Below are positions 7,472 through 15,877 of a stretch of DNA of 34,162 nucleotides, piece after piece. The stretch is taken from contig CAZAOA010000011.1 in the NCBI GenBank assembly GCA_964486765.1, positions 1 to 34,162 of the forward strand, read 5' to 3'. This DNA is from CAZAOA01 sp964486765 (GTDB lineage Bacteria > Patescibacteriota > UBA1384 > XYA2-FULL-43-10). The first letter of the stretch is position 1. Each line of letters starts with the position of its first letter. A model generated the notes under the pieces. The model searched no databases. It saw only the letters and a program-made list of their open reading frames with translations, and had not been told where the DNA came from. The translations under genes were made by a program, and so were the position numbers.

Positions 7472-7608
7472 AAGCGGATCCAATAAATGGCAAGATCTCA
7501 TCTGATTCTCCGATTGGAAGTACTCTTTTAGGTAAAAAATCGGGTGAGAGCGTTAAAGTTACCACTCCAGCGGGAGAGAGTGACTATAAGATTACAAGTA
7601 TTAAGTAG
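7472..7608 (+). CDS. greA: Transcript cleavage factor GreA, C-terminal part
   Basis: After the gap the frame reads ADPINGKISSDSPIGSTLL, GKKSGE and TPAGESDYKITSIK before a TAG stop. This is the conserved C-terminal FKBP-like domain of GreA. It is in the same nominal frame as the N-terminal part and is clearly the same gene. It has no start of its own. Confidence 0.85.
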
Positions 7609-7632
7609 TAAGTATACAGTATACAGCGAAGA

Positions 7633-7662
7633 AAAAATCTCCCATTTGGGAGATTTTTATTT
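7633..7662 (+). terminator. Strong intrinsic terminator after greA
   Basis: AAAAATCTCCC (7633-7643) pairs perfectly with GGGAGATTTTT (7648-7658) around an ATTT loop, followed by ATTTT. The A-run on the left and T-run on the right make it potentially bidirectional. It isolates greA from lysS. Confidence 0.85.
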
Positions 7663-7699
7663 TAGCTACAGATGTGATAAAGTTAAGAATAAGCTGAGG

Positions 7700-7743
7700 T
7701 AACCACACAGAAACTTCACACAGAATGACACTAAAAACAGATT
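7700..7743. repeat. Dispersed repeat, copy C (half element, greA-lysS gap)
   Basis: This copy reads AACCACACAG from 7701, and bases 7705-7726 are identical to bases 13883-13904 inside secA. GACACTAAAAACAGATT follows. Only the left arm of the element is present. Further right, TTTGTATTTT occurs twice (7749-7758 and 7766-7775), 17 bases apart, just before lysS; its meaning is unknown. Confidence 0.7.
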
Positions 7744-7799
7744 CCACATTTGTATTTTTGTTAGATTTGTATTTTCGTGAAGGGGTATAAGGAATTATT

Positions 7800-8660
7800 A
7801 TGGCAAATGAACAAGGCAAAACTGAAGCAGAGCTGATTCGAATTCGAATTGAAAAAGCTGAGAAATTAAAATCTAAAAAGATAAATCCTTATCCTGCAAA
7901 AGGCGAAAAGGAATACTCTCATGCACGAATAAAAGAGATTCACTCTGAATTCATTGCATCAAACCAGATTATCTCTACTTGTGGTCGGATAATGGCCCAA
8001 AGGGGTCATGGAAAACTGATGTTTGTTGATCTTCAAGATGAATCAGATAAACTTCAAATAATCTTGAAAGAAGATGTTCTTAAAAAGGATTTTGATATTG
8101 TAAATCTTCTTGACATCGGGGATTTTATTGAAGTAAAGGGAACCATAGCCATAACAAAAACTGGCGAGGTTTCACTAATCGTAAAAAAACTTAAAGTTCT
8201 AACAAAATCGATTCGTCCCCTTCCGTCAAAAACTCATGGCATAAGAGATGAGGAAACTAGATACAGAAAACGCTATCTTGATTTGGCGATGAACCCAGAG
8301 CTTAGAGAAGTATTTGTCAAAAAGGCAAAGTTTTGGGCAACAATTCGAGATTTCCTTGTCGAAAAAGGATTTTTAGAGGTACAAACCCCGGTATTAGAGA
8401 CCACAACTGGTGGAGCCGATGCCAATCCGTTTGAAACGCACCACAATTCACTCGATATAGATGTTTACCTTCGTATCTCATGTGGTGAGCTTTGGCAAAA
8501 AAGACTTTTGGTCGGAGGATTTGAAAAGACATTTGAGATAGGAAGGATTTTTCGAAATGAAGGGATCTCACGCGAGCATTTGCAGGACTACTGCCAAATT
8601 GAATTTAATTGGGCTTGTGCAGATTGCAATGACAGAATGAAACTTACAGAAGAGCGTTAG
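7800..8660 (+). CDS. lysS: Lysyl-tRNA synthetase class II, N-terminal and central part (gene interrupted by gap)
   Basis: LysRS charges tRNA-Lys. These 286 residues cover the anticodon-binding OB-fold (about 55-150), the linker RYRKRYLDLAMNP, and the catalytic core with motif 2, FEIGRIFRNEGIS. The segment after motif 2 reads REHLQDYCQIEFNWACADCND, where most LysRS have HNPEFT...E.Y.AYADY. The frame stops at TAG 8658-8660, but continues KELSREVSRKIY, as expected for LysRS, then meets a second TAG just before the N gap at 8705. Both stops therefore look like errors at a contig end. Start ATG 7800 has AAGGA about ten bases upstream. Confidence 0.85.
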   Translation: MANEQGKTEAELIRIRIEKAEKLKSKKINPYPAKGEKEYSHARIKEIHSEFIASNQIISTCGRIMAQRGHGKLMFVDLQDESDKLQIILKEDVLKKDFDIVNLLDIGDFIEVKGTIAITKTGEVSLIVKKLKVLTKSIRPLPSKTHGIRDEETRYRKRYLDLAMNPELREVFVKKAKFWATIRDFLVEKGFLEVQTPVLETTTGGADANPFETHHNSLDIDVYLRISCGELWQKRLLVGGFEKTFEIGRIFRNEGISREHLQDYCQIEFNWACADCNDRMKLTEER

Positions 8661-8704
8661 AAAGAGCTATCAAGAGAAGTTTCTCGAAAGATATATGTAT
8701 AGAT

Positions 8705-8714
8705 NNNNNNNNNN
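8705..8714. other. Scaffold gap (10 N) inside lysS
   Basis: Ten N characters separate the two parts of lysS. The reading frame changes across it, and comparison with the family suggests that around 15-25 residues are missing. Confidence 0.95.
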
Positions 8715-8716
8715 TT

Positions 8717-9283
8717 GAATTTGAGAAAAAGTCTACAAAGTACTATTACAACAAATTGAACAAGAAAAAAACTGGTATCGATATCTCTAAAGCATCAGTT
8801 GCCCAAATTGAAGAGAAACTAACAGAACTTAAAATCAAGTATAATAAGAAAGGTTTCAATATGACTCGGGCGGTGGATAATCTTTGGAAGTATAGCCGAT
8901 CCGATATAACTGGTCCTGGTTTTTTGATTGGTGTTCCAGACTACATGGAGACTTTGGCAAAAAGAGATGAAAAGCGCCCAGAAGTTGTTGAGCGATTCCA
9001 GATTATGATTGCTGGTAGCGAGCTTGGAAAAGGATTTTCAGAGTTAAATGATCCGAAAGATCAAAGAGAGAGATTTGAAGAACAAGAGAAGTTACGACAA
9101 GCTGGAGATGAGGAAGCACAGATGAACGATGAGGATTTTGTAGAGGCTTTGGAGTATGGAATGCCACCGGCATTTGGTTTTGGTCTGTCAGAAAGACTGT
9201 TTTCCTTTTTGATGGATAAGTCTATTAGAGAATGCGTAATGTTCCCATTAGTGCGTCCAGCTGGTAAAGGACACAAGAAATAA
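8717..9283 (+). CDS. lysS: Lysyl-tRNA synthetase class II, C-terminal part
   Basis: The open frame starts right after the gap (EFEKKSTKYYYNKLNKKKTG) and continues to TAA at 9283. It holds the LysRS substrate segment SELGKGFSELNDPKDQRERF and motif 3, FGFGLSERLFSFLMDK...IRECVMFPLVRP. In most LysRS motif 3 reads GLGIGIDRL; here it is GFGFGLSERL, a variant I associate with CPR-type enzymes but cannot verify here. The TTG at 8756 is not a real start because the homology extends upstream of it. Together with the N-terminal part the enzyme would be close to the usual 490-500 aa. Confidence 0.85.
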   Translation, partial: EFEKKSTKYYYNKLNKKKTGIDISKASVAQIEEKLTELKIKYNKKGFNMTRAVDNLWKYSRSDITGPGFLIGVPDYMETLAKRDEKRPEVVERFQIMIAGSELGKGFSELNDPKDQRERFEEQEKLRQAGDEEAQMNDEDFVEALEYGMPPAFGFGLSERLFSFLMDKSIRECVMFPLVRPAGKGHKK

Positions 9284-9367
9284 GATACAGATAAAAAATA
9301 TTTTTAAAATATCAAATTCAAAATCTGATACTGTATACTAAACACTAAATTCTATTCACGGAGTTAT

Positions 9368-10666
9368 ATGCTCGACATTAAACTGATCAGAGAAGAGACT
9401 GAAAAAGTCAAGAAAAAAGTGCAAGAGAAAGGAATCGATCCGAAGCTAATCGACGACATCTTGGCTGTTGATAAAGATAGAAAAAAGATTCTACAAGAAC
9501 TTGAGTATTCTCAAAAAATATTAAACGAAAAATCAAAAGATGTTGCGACCCTTCACGGTCAACAAAAGATAGACGCCATAAATGAAGCTTCACAGCATTC
9601 TGAAAAAGTTAGCAAACTTAAACCAGAAGCCGAAAAAGTGGATGAGGAGTATTTCAATTTAATGTGGCAGACCCCGCAACTTCAATCAGATGATGCTCCT
9701 GTTGGAAAAAACGAAAGCGATAATGTTGAAGTTAAAACTGTTGGCGAAAAACCGAAATTCGATTTTGAACCGAAAGATCATATCGAGCTTGGGAATCTTC
9801 TGGACATTATAGATTTTGAGCGTGGGGTTAAAGTTCACGGATTTAGAGGGTATTTTCTTAAAAATGAAGGCGCAGTTTTGCATCTGGCCCTTATGATGTT
9901 TGCCATGCAAAAAATGGTTGAAAAAGGTTTTTCTCCTATGATTCCTCCAACTATCGTAAAAGAATTCGCTCTATACGGATCTGGACAATTTCCTTTTGGA
10001 GCAGAAGAGACTTACAAAGTAGCTAATAAAGAAAAGGAAGAGCAGGAAGATAAATACTTGGTAGGAACCGCAGAAGTTCCGATGGTAGCCTATCATAGCG
10101 ATGAAATATTTGACGAGAAAGATCTGCCTAAAAAATACTGTGCATTTTCACAATGTTATAGATCTGAGGTTGGCTCATATGGAAAAGATACAAAAGGAAT
10201 TTTCAGACTTCATGAATTTATGAAAATTGAGCAGATGGTGATATGCAAAGCTGATTATAAAGAGTCTGAAAAACTGCATCAGGAGATTACTGCGATTGCA
10301 GAGGATATCGTAAAAGATTTAGAAATTCCATACAGGGTTATGGAGATCTGCACAGGCGATATGGGTGCAGGCAAATACAGAATGTATGACATCGAAAGCT
10401 GGATGCCAGGTAATGAAGAGTATAGAGAGACTCATTCTTCTTCAAACTTGGGTGACTGGCAAGCAAGAAGAGTAAATGTGAAATATAAGTCAAAAGAAGG
10501 TGTAAAAGAGTATGCACATATGCTAAACAATACTGCTATCGCCTCCCCAAGATTTTTAATTGTGATTTTAGAGAATTTCCAACAAAAAGATGGTAGTATA
10601 AAGATTCCTGAAGTACTGCATAAGTACACTGGGTTTGATATAATTAAACCCAAGAATGTTAAATGA
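9368..10666 (+). CDS. serS: Seryl-tRNA synthetase
   Basis: SerRS charges tRNA-Ser and tRNA-Sec. The 432-aa protein has the N-terminal coiled-coil arm (about residues 1-110) that holds the tRNA long variable arm. The class II core includes GTAEVP, motif 2 FSQCYRSEVGSYGKDTKGIFRLHEF split over about residues 258-282, and motif 3 ASPRFLIVILENFQQKDGSI. The segment commonly reading TLNGSGLAvgR is MLNNTAIASPR here. Start ATG 9368 has CGGAG at 9359-9363. A TATACT (9334-9339) lies upstream but has no clear -35. It follows lysS with 84 bases between. Confidence 0.95.
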   Translation: MLDIKLIREETEKVKKKVQEKGIDPKLIDDILAVDKDRKKILQELEYSQKILNEKSKDVATLHGQQKIDAINEASQHSEKVSKLKPEAEKVDEEYFNLMWQTPQLQSDDAPVGKNESDNVEVKTVGEKPKFDFEPKDHIELGNLLDIIDFERGVKVHGFRGYFLKNEGAVLHLALMMFAMQKMVEKGFSPMIPPTIVKEFALYGSGQFPFGAEETYKVANKEKEEQEDKYLVGTAEVPMVAYHSDEIFDEKDLPKKYCAFSQCYRSEVGSYGKDTKGIFRLHEFMKIEQMVICKADYKESEKLHQEITAIAEDIVKDLEIPYRVMEICTGDMGAGKYRMYDIESWMPGNEEYRETHSSSNLGDWQARRVNVKYKSKEGVKEYAHMLNNTAIASPRFLIVILENFQQKDGSIKIPEVLHKYTGFDIIKPKNVK

Positions 10667-10689
10667 CGATTAAATATTAATTGGAGGAA

Positions 10690-10776
10690 ATTATTGGTAT
10701 TCAAAACCGCCCATCCTACGCCTAAAGCTACGGAGGGCACGACAAACTATTGAAATAATTAAAGTGTCGTGGAGGA
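10690..10776 (+). promoter_or_regulatory. Structured 5' leader before hpf, homologous to the gpmI leader
   Basis: The leader starts with a REP-like unit, CCGCCC (10707-10712) to GCTACGGAGGGC (10727-10738). A hairpin follows: CACGACA (10738-10744) pairs with TGTCGTG (10765-10771) around a 20-base loop. The Shine-Dalgarno GGAGG starts on the last base of the stem. ATCCT (10713-10717) could also pair with AGGAT (10773-10777) over the ribosome site. The same order of units is found before gpmI (14184-14264), including a matching loop (ACTATTG-AATA). A translational control role is inferred. Confidence 0.6.
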
Positions 10777-10780
10777 TTAC

Positions 10781-11203
10781 GTGAAAATAAACTTTCACAC
10801 CAAAGGGATAATTGTTAGCGCGAAGCAGAAATCTCAGATGGAGAGAAAGCTTCAGAGGTTAAGTAGATACGTTAAAGATGTAAAGCCAGTAGTTTGTGAT
10901 ATTACTTTAGCTGATGAATCTGGACCAGAGAAGAATGGAATTGATCAATGCGTAAGGATCAATTTTTTATTGCCCAAAGAATCTATACATATTGAAGAAG
11001 TTGATGACAGGATTGTGAGAGCATTTGGATTTGCATATAGCGCTTTAGAGAGAAGGTTAAGACGATATTCTTCCAAAAAGAGAGACCTCGAACGGCGCGA
11101 TCGAAGTAGGTTAAAAAATATAATGGGGACGGTTGGTGGAGCAGTTGGTCGAGTTGGTGGAACAGTAGGCAGGATAGTTCCGAGACGAAGAAAGCGAAGA
11201 TAA
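10781..11203 (+). CDS. hpf: Ribosome hibernation promoting factor (HPF/RaiA family)
   Basis: HPF/RaiA proteins bind the 30S decoding centre and silence or dimerise ribosomes in slow growth. The roughly 140-aa protein has the beta-alpha-beta-beta-beta-alpha RaiA domain over about residues 1-105 (KINFHTKGIIVSAKQKSQME...CDITLADESGPEKNG...RRYSSKKRDLERR). It lacks the long C-terminal dimerisation domain. A basic glycine-rich tail, GGAVGRVGGTVGRIVPRRRKRR, split at residues 119-140, is unusual. I chose GTG 10781 because GGAGG (10771-10775) sits five bases before it; an earlier in-frame GTG at 10769 overlaps that ribosome site. A TATAAT inside the end of serS (10639-10644) might provide a promoter. 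The structured leader suggests regulated translation. Confidence 0.85.
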   Translation: MKINFHTKGIIVSAKQKSQMERKLQRLSRYVKDVKPVVCDITLADESGPEKNGIDQCVRINFLLPKESIHIEEVDDRIVRAFGFAYSALERRLRRYSSKKRDLERRDRSRLKNIMGTVGGAVGRVGGTVGRIVPRRRKRR

Positions 11204-11257
11204 ATCAATTTCTGCAGTATGGATTAATGATTAGTTTATTGAAATATCGCTAGTAAA

Positions 11258-11285
11258 TTGAGTGTAACAATGCTAGAATTATAGT
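11258..11285 (+). promoter_or_regulatory. Promoter candidate for secA
   Basis: TTGAGT (11258-11263) and TATAGT (11280-11285) are 16 bases apart in the 170-base gap before secA. The transcript would have a leader of about 80 bases. A short repeat of AGCTTTTTAGCTTTTTAGTTT follows at about 11302. Confidence 0.45.
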
Positions 11286-11373
11286 AGTTTCTTAGGAAGT
11301 AGCTTTTTAGCTTTTTAGTTTCAGAAAAATTTAAGACTTAAAACTTACTGCTTATAACCTTTCCAAAGGAAAT

Positions 11374-14103
11374 ATGGGATTTCTAGACTTTCTAAACACA
11401 AGTTCGTATAAAACAGTTCTAAAAAGCGTCCAAAAAAGATTGGATGAAGTTAACGGTTTCTCTGATGAGATGAAAAAGTTAAAAGACTCTGATTTTCCTA
11501 AAAAAACTAAACAATACCAGGAAAGATTGAAAGAGGTTAAAGGCGATAAAACTGAAGAAAAAAAGATCATAGAAGAAATACTGCCCGAAGCATTTGCGCT
11601 GGTTCGAGAAGCGTCGAAACGAGTTTGGGGCGAGAGCCACTATGATGTCCAAGTTATTGGTGGAATTGTACTTCATCAGGGGATGATCGCTGAAATGAAA
11701 ACTGGTGAGGGAAAAACATTGGTTGCCCTTCTCCCTCTTTATCTAAATGCTCTAACTGGTCGCGGCGTTCACTTGATCACAGTGAATGACTATCTTTCAA
11801 AGCATCAGGGCGAGGGAATGGGAGAGGTTTATGATTTTCTTGGACTTTCAACTGGAGTGGTTCAGAGTAACCAGACAACTTATAAATTTATAAAAAATCA
11901 CAAGTATAATCACTACTTTGAATGCGACGGTCAAAATCTGGAAACTTGCGATCGAAAAGAAGCTTACAGTTGCGATATTACATATGGCACAAACAACGAA
12001 TTTGGCTTTGATTATCTGCGTGACAATATGGCGCCATCTTTGGAAAAATGTGTGCAAAGAGAGCTAAATTATGCCATAGTGGACGAGGTAGATTCTATTT
12101 TAATAGATGAAGCCAGAACTCCCCTTATTATCTCCTCGCCTGCCGAAGAATCGGCCTCTACTTACCAGCAATTTGCAGGGATTATTCCGCGACTTAACGA
12201 CAAAGAAGATTATTCGGTAGATGAAAAAGATAGAACCGTTACTTTAACTGACAGTGGAACTAAAAAAGTAGAGCAAATACTCAATATTGAAAATCTTTAT
12301 GGCCCCGAAGGTGTCAACTTGGTTCACTACTTAGAGCAAGCTCTTAAAGCTCATGCACTTTTCAAGCGAGATAAAGATTATGTTGTAAAGGATGATGAAA
12401 TAGTTATCGTAGATGAGTTTACGGGTCGTTTGATGGTGGGAAGACGCTATTCAGAGGGTTTGCACCAAGCGATCGAGGCTAAAGAGAATGTTGAAGTTAA
12501 AAAAGAATCTCAAACGTTGGCGACCATATCATTCCAAAATTTATTTAGACTTTACAATAAGTTAAGTGGTATGACTGGAACAGCGGCGACTGAGCGTGAG
12601 GAGTTTTTCAAGATTTACCAGCTAGATGTTGTAGAAATTCCAACAAACGAGCCAGTAATTCTAGAAGATAAACCAGATTTGATCTACAAAACCAATCAAG
12701 GTAAATACAATGCAATTATAGATGATGTGAAAGAACGAGCAAAAAAGGGTCAACCGGTCTTGATCGGAACTGTTTCTGTTGAGATGAATGAACAAATGAG
12801 TAAATTGCTCAAACATGGAGGAGTAAAGCATGAAATTTTGAATGCTAAAAATCACTCAAGAGAAGCAAAAATTATTGCAAAAGCAGGTAATAAGGGTTCA
12901 GTTACCGTTGCAACCAACATGGCCGGTCGTGGAACCGATATTAAACTTGATAAGGGAATCACTGATTTGGGTGGACTTTATGTCATAGCAACAGAGCGGC
13001 ACGAAGCCAGAAGAATTGACAACCAGTTAAGGGGACGATCTGGACGACAGGGAGATCCGGGAGAAAGCCAATTTTATATCTCTCTTGAAGATGATCTGAT
13101 GAGGATTTTTGGTGGTGAAAAACTGAGAAGTATGATGGATCGGCTCGGTCTTTCTGACGATCAACCGATTGAAAATAAGATGATCTCTCGATCTATAGAG
13201 TCAGCGCAGAAAAAAGTTGAAGGACACAATTTTGATACTAGAAAGCATTTGGTAGAATACGATGATGTAATCAATCGTCACCGAGAAGTTATATACAAAA
13301 AACGTCGCAAAATTCTATTGCAAGATACTAAAGACAACTCTCAAAACGAATTAAGAGAAGAAATTCTAGATATAGTTGATGATCAGATTGATAAAATCTT
13401 TGTTTCTAACATTAATGATGAAAAAAAGATTGCTAATGAACTTAGTGCCATATTTGGAAAAAATCTACCAGATAAGATTGAACAAGAAAAAGTTAAAGAG
13501 TTCGCCAAGAACTTGTATCAAGAAAGAGTTAAAATGTTTGGCGAAGAGATATCGAGGCAAGTCGAAAAAGGTGTTTATTTAAGAGTGATCGATATGCTTT
13601 GGGTTGAACATTTGACTACTATGGACGACCTTCGAACTGGAATAGGGCTTCGAGGTTATGGTCAGCGAGATCCGCTGGTGGAGTACAAGCAAGAAGCTCA
13701 TAAAATGTTTGACAATCTACTCTTTGGGATTGAATCCAATGTCGCAAGAACTATCTTTAAGATCCAAATTCAAGCGCCAATAACCCAGCCGATCAGAAGA
13801 AGACCACTTGAGTACACAAAACCAGATGAAAGTGAAATTGGATCGGTTGAAGATGAAGCTAAAGAGATAGAAGGAAATTCCAACACAGAAACTTCACACA
13901 GAATAGACACAGAAGTCGACATCCAGGACGACAAATCTGGAGTTACTACTGTAATACGAGAACCAGGTGGCAAAAGCGTTCATGATAGGATGATGGATTC
14001 GGCTGGAGCGCAAGGCACTATAAAATCGAGTAAAAAAGTTGGGCGAAATGAGCCCTGTCCATGCGGGAGTGGAAAGAAATACAAAAAGTGTTGTGGCTCG
14101 TAA
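11374..14103 (+). CDS. secA: Preprotein translocase ATPase SecA
   Basis: SecA drives secretory proteins through SecYEG. At 909 aa it is full length. Walker A is MKTGEGKT (K114), Walker B DEVD (237-240) followed by SILIDEARTPLIIS. The second nucleotide-binding fold has VTVATNMAGRGTDIKL and QLRGRSGRQGDPGESQFYIS. The C-terminal zinc tail PCPCGSGKKYKKCC provides Cys 895, 897, 906 and 907. The start ATG 11374 follows AAAGGAAAT. The C-terminal linker (about 820-890) is low complexity and includes residues 837-849 encoded by the dispersed repeat found between genes (TETSHRIDTEVD). It is preceded by its own likely promoter and stands alone. Confidence 0.97.
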   Translation: MGFLDFLNTSSYKTVLKSVQKRLDEVNGFSDEMKKLKDSDFPKKTKQYQERLKEVKGDKTEEKKIIEEILPEAFALVREASKRVWGESHYDVQVIGGIVLHQGMIAEMKTGEGKTLVALLPLYLNALTGRGVHLITVNDYLSKHQGEGMGEVYDFLGLSTGVVQSNQTTYKFIKNHKYNHYFECDGQNLETCDRKEAYSCDITYGTNNEFGFDYLRDNMAPSLEKCVQRELNYAIVDEVDSILIDEARTPLIISSPAEESASTYQQFAGIIPRLNDKEDYSVDEKDRTVTLTDSGTKKVEQILNIENLYGPEGVNLVHYLEQALKAHALFKRDKDYVVKDDEIVIVDEFTGRLMVGRRYSEGLHQAIEAKENVEVKKESQTLATISFQNLFRLYNKLSGMTGTAATEREEFFKIYQLDVVEIPTNEPVILEDKPDLIYKTNQGKYNAIIDDVKERAKKGQPVLIGTVSVEMNEQMSKLLKHGGVKHEILNAKNHSREAKIIAKAGNKGSVTVATNMAGRGTDIKLDKGITDLGGLYVIATERHEARRIDNQLRGRSGRQGDPGESQFYISLEDDLMRIFGGEKLRSMMDRLGLSDDQPIENKMISRSIESAQKKVEGHNFDTRKHLVEYDDVINRHREVIYKKRRKILLQDTKDNSQNELREEILDIVDDQIDKIFVSNINDEKKIANELSAIFGKNLPDKIEQEKVKEFAKNLYQERVKMFGEEISRQVEKGVYLRVIDMLWVEHLTTMDDLRTGIGLRGYGQRDPLVEYKQEAHKMFDNLLFGIESNVARTIFKIQIQAPITQPIRRRPLEYTKPDESEIGSVEDEAKEIEGNSNTETSHRIDTEVDIQDDKSGVTTVIREPGGKSVHDRMMDSAGAQGTIKSSKKVGRNEPCPCGSGKKYKKCCGS
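13882..13913 (+). repeat. Dispersed repeat, copy inside the secA reading frame
   Basis: Bases 13883-13904 are identical over 22 positions to intergenic copy C at 7705-7726, and GACACAGA (13906-13913) continues the consensus. In secA it encodes NTETSHRIDTE in the flexible linker before the zinc tail. A second coding copy, in the same frame, is in rpmE at 33995-34038. Confidence 0.8.
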
Positions 14104-14135
14104 TACAATGAATAGTGAATAGTGAATATAGAATG

Positions 14136-14164
14136 TTGAATATCAAAGAGTGATACTATATAAT
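14136..14164 (+). promoter_or_regulatory. Promoter of the gpmI-ftsE-ftsX-M23 operon
   Basis: TTGAAT (14136-14141), a 17-base spacer and TATAAT (14159-14164) give a good sigma-70-type promoter. Transcription would begin near 14171. The short AATAGTG tandem repeat just upstream (about 14111-14126) is AT-rich junk or a UP-like element. Confidence 0.7.
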
Positions 14165-14170
14165 TGGTTG

Positions 14171-14264
14171 GTAATATTTAAGTCCCTCCTTTGCTCTGGT
14201 TCGTAACGAAACATTGCTTTGGAGGGCGAGACAGACTATTGGAATATTAATGTGTCGCGGAGGG
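14171..14264 (+). promoter_or_regulatory. Structured 5' leader of gpmI with anti-Shine-Dalgarno
   Basis: CCCTCC (14184-14189) can pair with GGAGGG at 14221-14226 or with the Shine-Dalgarno GGAGGG at 14259-14264, a layout that could switch translation. A hairpin, CGAGACA (14227-14233) with TGTCGCG (14253-14259), has one mismatch and abuts the ribosome site. Compared with the hpf leader, the stem shows one compensated change (A-T to G-C) and a similar loop. TTCGTAACGAA (14200-14210) is a small inner palindrome. Confidence 0.6.
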
Positions 14265-14267
14265 AAA

Positions 14268-15872
14268 TTGGCAACAAAAAACAAAGTACTACTGATAATT
14301 ATGGATGGGTGGGGAATGACTCCGATAAAGGAAGGCAACGCCCCCCTTTTGGCGAGGACTCCTAACTTGGACTACATCTACAAGAAATACCCTAAAGCAC
14401 TCATTTCGGCATCTGGGCTTGAGGTTGGACTTAACCGTGGTGAGATGGGTAATTCTGAAGTTGGACACCTAAACCTTGGAACCGGAAGAGTAGTTTGGGA
14501 GAGCTTACCTAGAATCGATTATGCGATTGAAAAAGGTGAATTTGATGACAGCAAAGAGATAAAAAAAATTCTTGAAAAATCTGAAGGAGGAAAGTTACAT
14601 TTAGTTGGGTTGCTTAGTTCCGGAGGCGTGCATTCTCATATGAATCATGTTTATTCTCTTTTAAAAACTGTGAAAAAGATGGGTGTAAAAGAAGTATATA
14701 TTCATGCAATTACTGATGGAAGAGACACTAAACCCGAAAGAGCAATAGTTGAACTTAAAGAGTTTGAAGATAAACTCAATAAAATGAAAATCGGTAAGAT
14801 CGCAACTATTGTCGGCCGCTACTTCGCCATGGATCGGGACAACCGATGGGATAGAACCGAAAAAGCCTACAAACTTCTAGCAAATGGTCTAGGGGATCAG
14901 TACGAAGATGTAAGCGATGCTTTGGAGAGCAACTATAAAAACAAGAAAACAGACGAATTCTTAGAGCCATCTGTTATTGATAAAAATGGAATAGTGAGAA
15001 GCGGTGATAGCATAGTATTTTTCAATTTTAGAGCAGATCGAATGAGACAGATTGTTAGTGCATTTTATGATCATGACTTTCATCATTTCAAAAGAGCCAC
15101 CATAACTCCTCTGAACATTATTACGATGATGGAATACGATAAACAAATGAAGATCCCGACCATTTTTAACAATCTAGATGTCGAGGGAAGTTTGGCAGAG
15201 AAAATATCGATAAACAATTTCAAACAATTTCATGTTGCAGAAACTGAGAAATATCCTCATGTGACTTATTTTTTTAACGGCGGAAGAGAAGATGTTTTTC
15301 CTGGTGAAACTAGAGCGATGGTGCCATCACCGAAAGTGGATACATATGATCTGAAACCTGAGATGTCAGCGGATGAGATAGCCGACAAAGTTGTTGAAGC
15401 AACAAATAAATTGAATGATTTTGTGGTTGTAAACTTTGCCAATGGTGACATGGTCGGACATACTGGGATTTTAGAAGCTGGCATAAAAGCCTGCGAGGCT
15501 GTGGATAAGGCAGTGGATAAAGTGATTAAAAGTGCGTCAAAGAATAAGTATAAAGTGATTATTACCTCGGACCACGGTAATTGTGAAGCTATGATTGATG
15601 CTATTACAAAAGAAGGTTGCAAAGAACATTCAACTTCGCCTGTTCCATTTGTATTTTTAGATTTCAAGAAAATACCCTATAATGTAAATGTAGGAAATAG
15701 CGAGAGCACACTCTCTCAAGAAGAGTATCTTTCATATTGTGCAGAAAGTCCGATTGGAGTGCTTTCAGATGTAACGGTATCAGTCCTCTCTTTAATGGGG
15801 ATAAAGAAACCCAAAGAGATGTCGGGGACCGATTTAACTGATGCAATTGGTGTCGAGTCTAGCAATAACTAA
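14268..15872 (+). CDS. gpmI: 2,3-bisphosphoglycerate-independent phosphoglycerate mutase
   Basis: This Mn-dependent enzyme interconverts 3- and 2-phosphoglycerate in glycolysis. It is about 534 aa from the chosen start. Seen motifs are LLIIMDGWG (metal-binding Asp), MGNSEVGH with the phosphorylated Ser63, HAITDGRDT, GRYFAMDRDNRWDR, NFRADRMRQ, VVNFANGDMVGHTG and ITSDHGNCEAM with the later KEHSTSPVPF, so both metal sites are complete. I chose TTG 14268, which follows GGAGGG and gives MATKNKVLLII. ATG 14250 (adding MCRGGK) is the main alternative; anything earlier runs into the leader hairpin. A roughly 30-residue segment near the end (NVGNSESTLSQEEYLSYC) looks lineage-specific. It is the first gene before ftsEX, an unusual partner. 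Confidence 0.93.
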   Translation: MATKNKVLLIIMDGWGMTPIKEGNAPLLARTPNLDYIYKKYPKALISASGLEVGLNRGEMGNSEVGHLNLGTGRVVWESLPRIDYAIEKGEFDDSKEIKKILEKSEGGKLHLVGLLSSGGVHSHMNHVYSLLKTVKKMGVKEVYIHAITDGRDTKPERAIVELKEFEDKLNKMKIGKIATIVGRYFAMDRDNRWDRTEKAYKLLANGLGDQYEDVSDALESNYKNKKTDEFLEPSVIDKNGIVRSGDSIVFFNFRADRMRQIVSAFYDHDFHHFKRATITPLNIITMMEYDKQMKIPTIFNNLDVEGSLAEKISINNFKQFHVAETEKYPHVTYFFNGGREDVFPGETRAMVPSPKVDTYDLKPEMSADEIADKVVEATNKLNDFVVVNFANGDMVGHTGILEAGIKACEAVDKAVDKVIKSASKNKYKVIITSDHGNCEAMIDAITKEGCKEHSTSPVPFVFLDFKKIPYNVNVGNSESTLSQEEYLSYCAESPIGVLSDVTVSVLSLMGIKKPKEMSGTDLTDAIGVESSNN

Positions 15873-15877
15873 CCACA

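Noticed and set aside
15266..15667. 133-codon - strand frame inside gpmI
   Set aside because: It lies completely within a highly conserved gene and has no ribosome site or recognisable motif.
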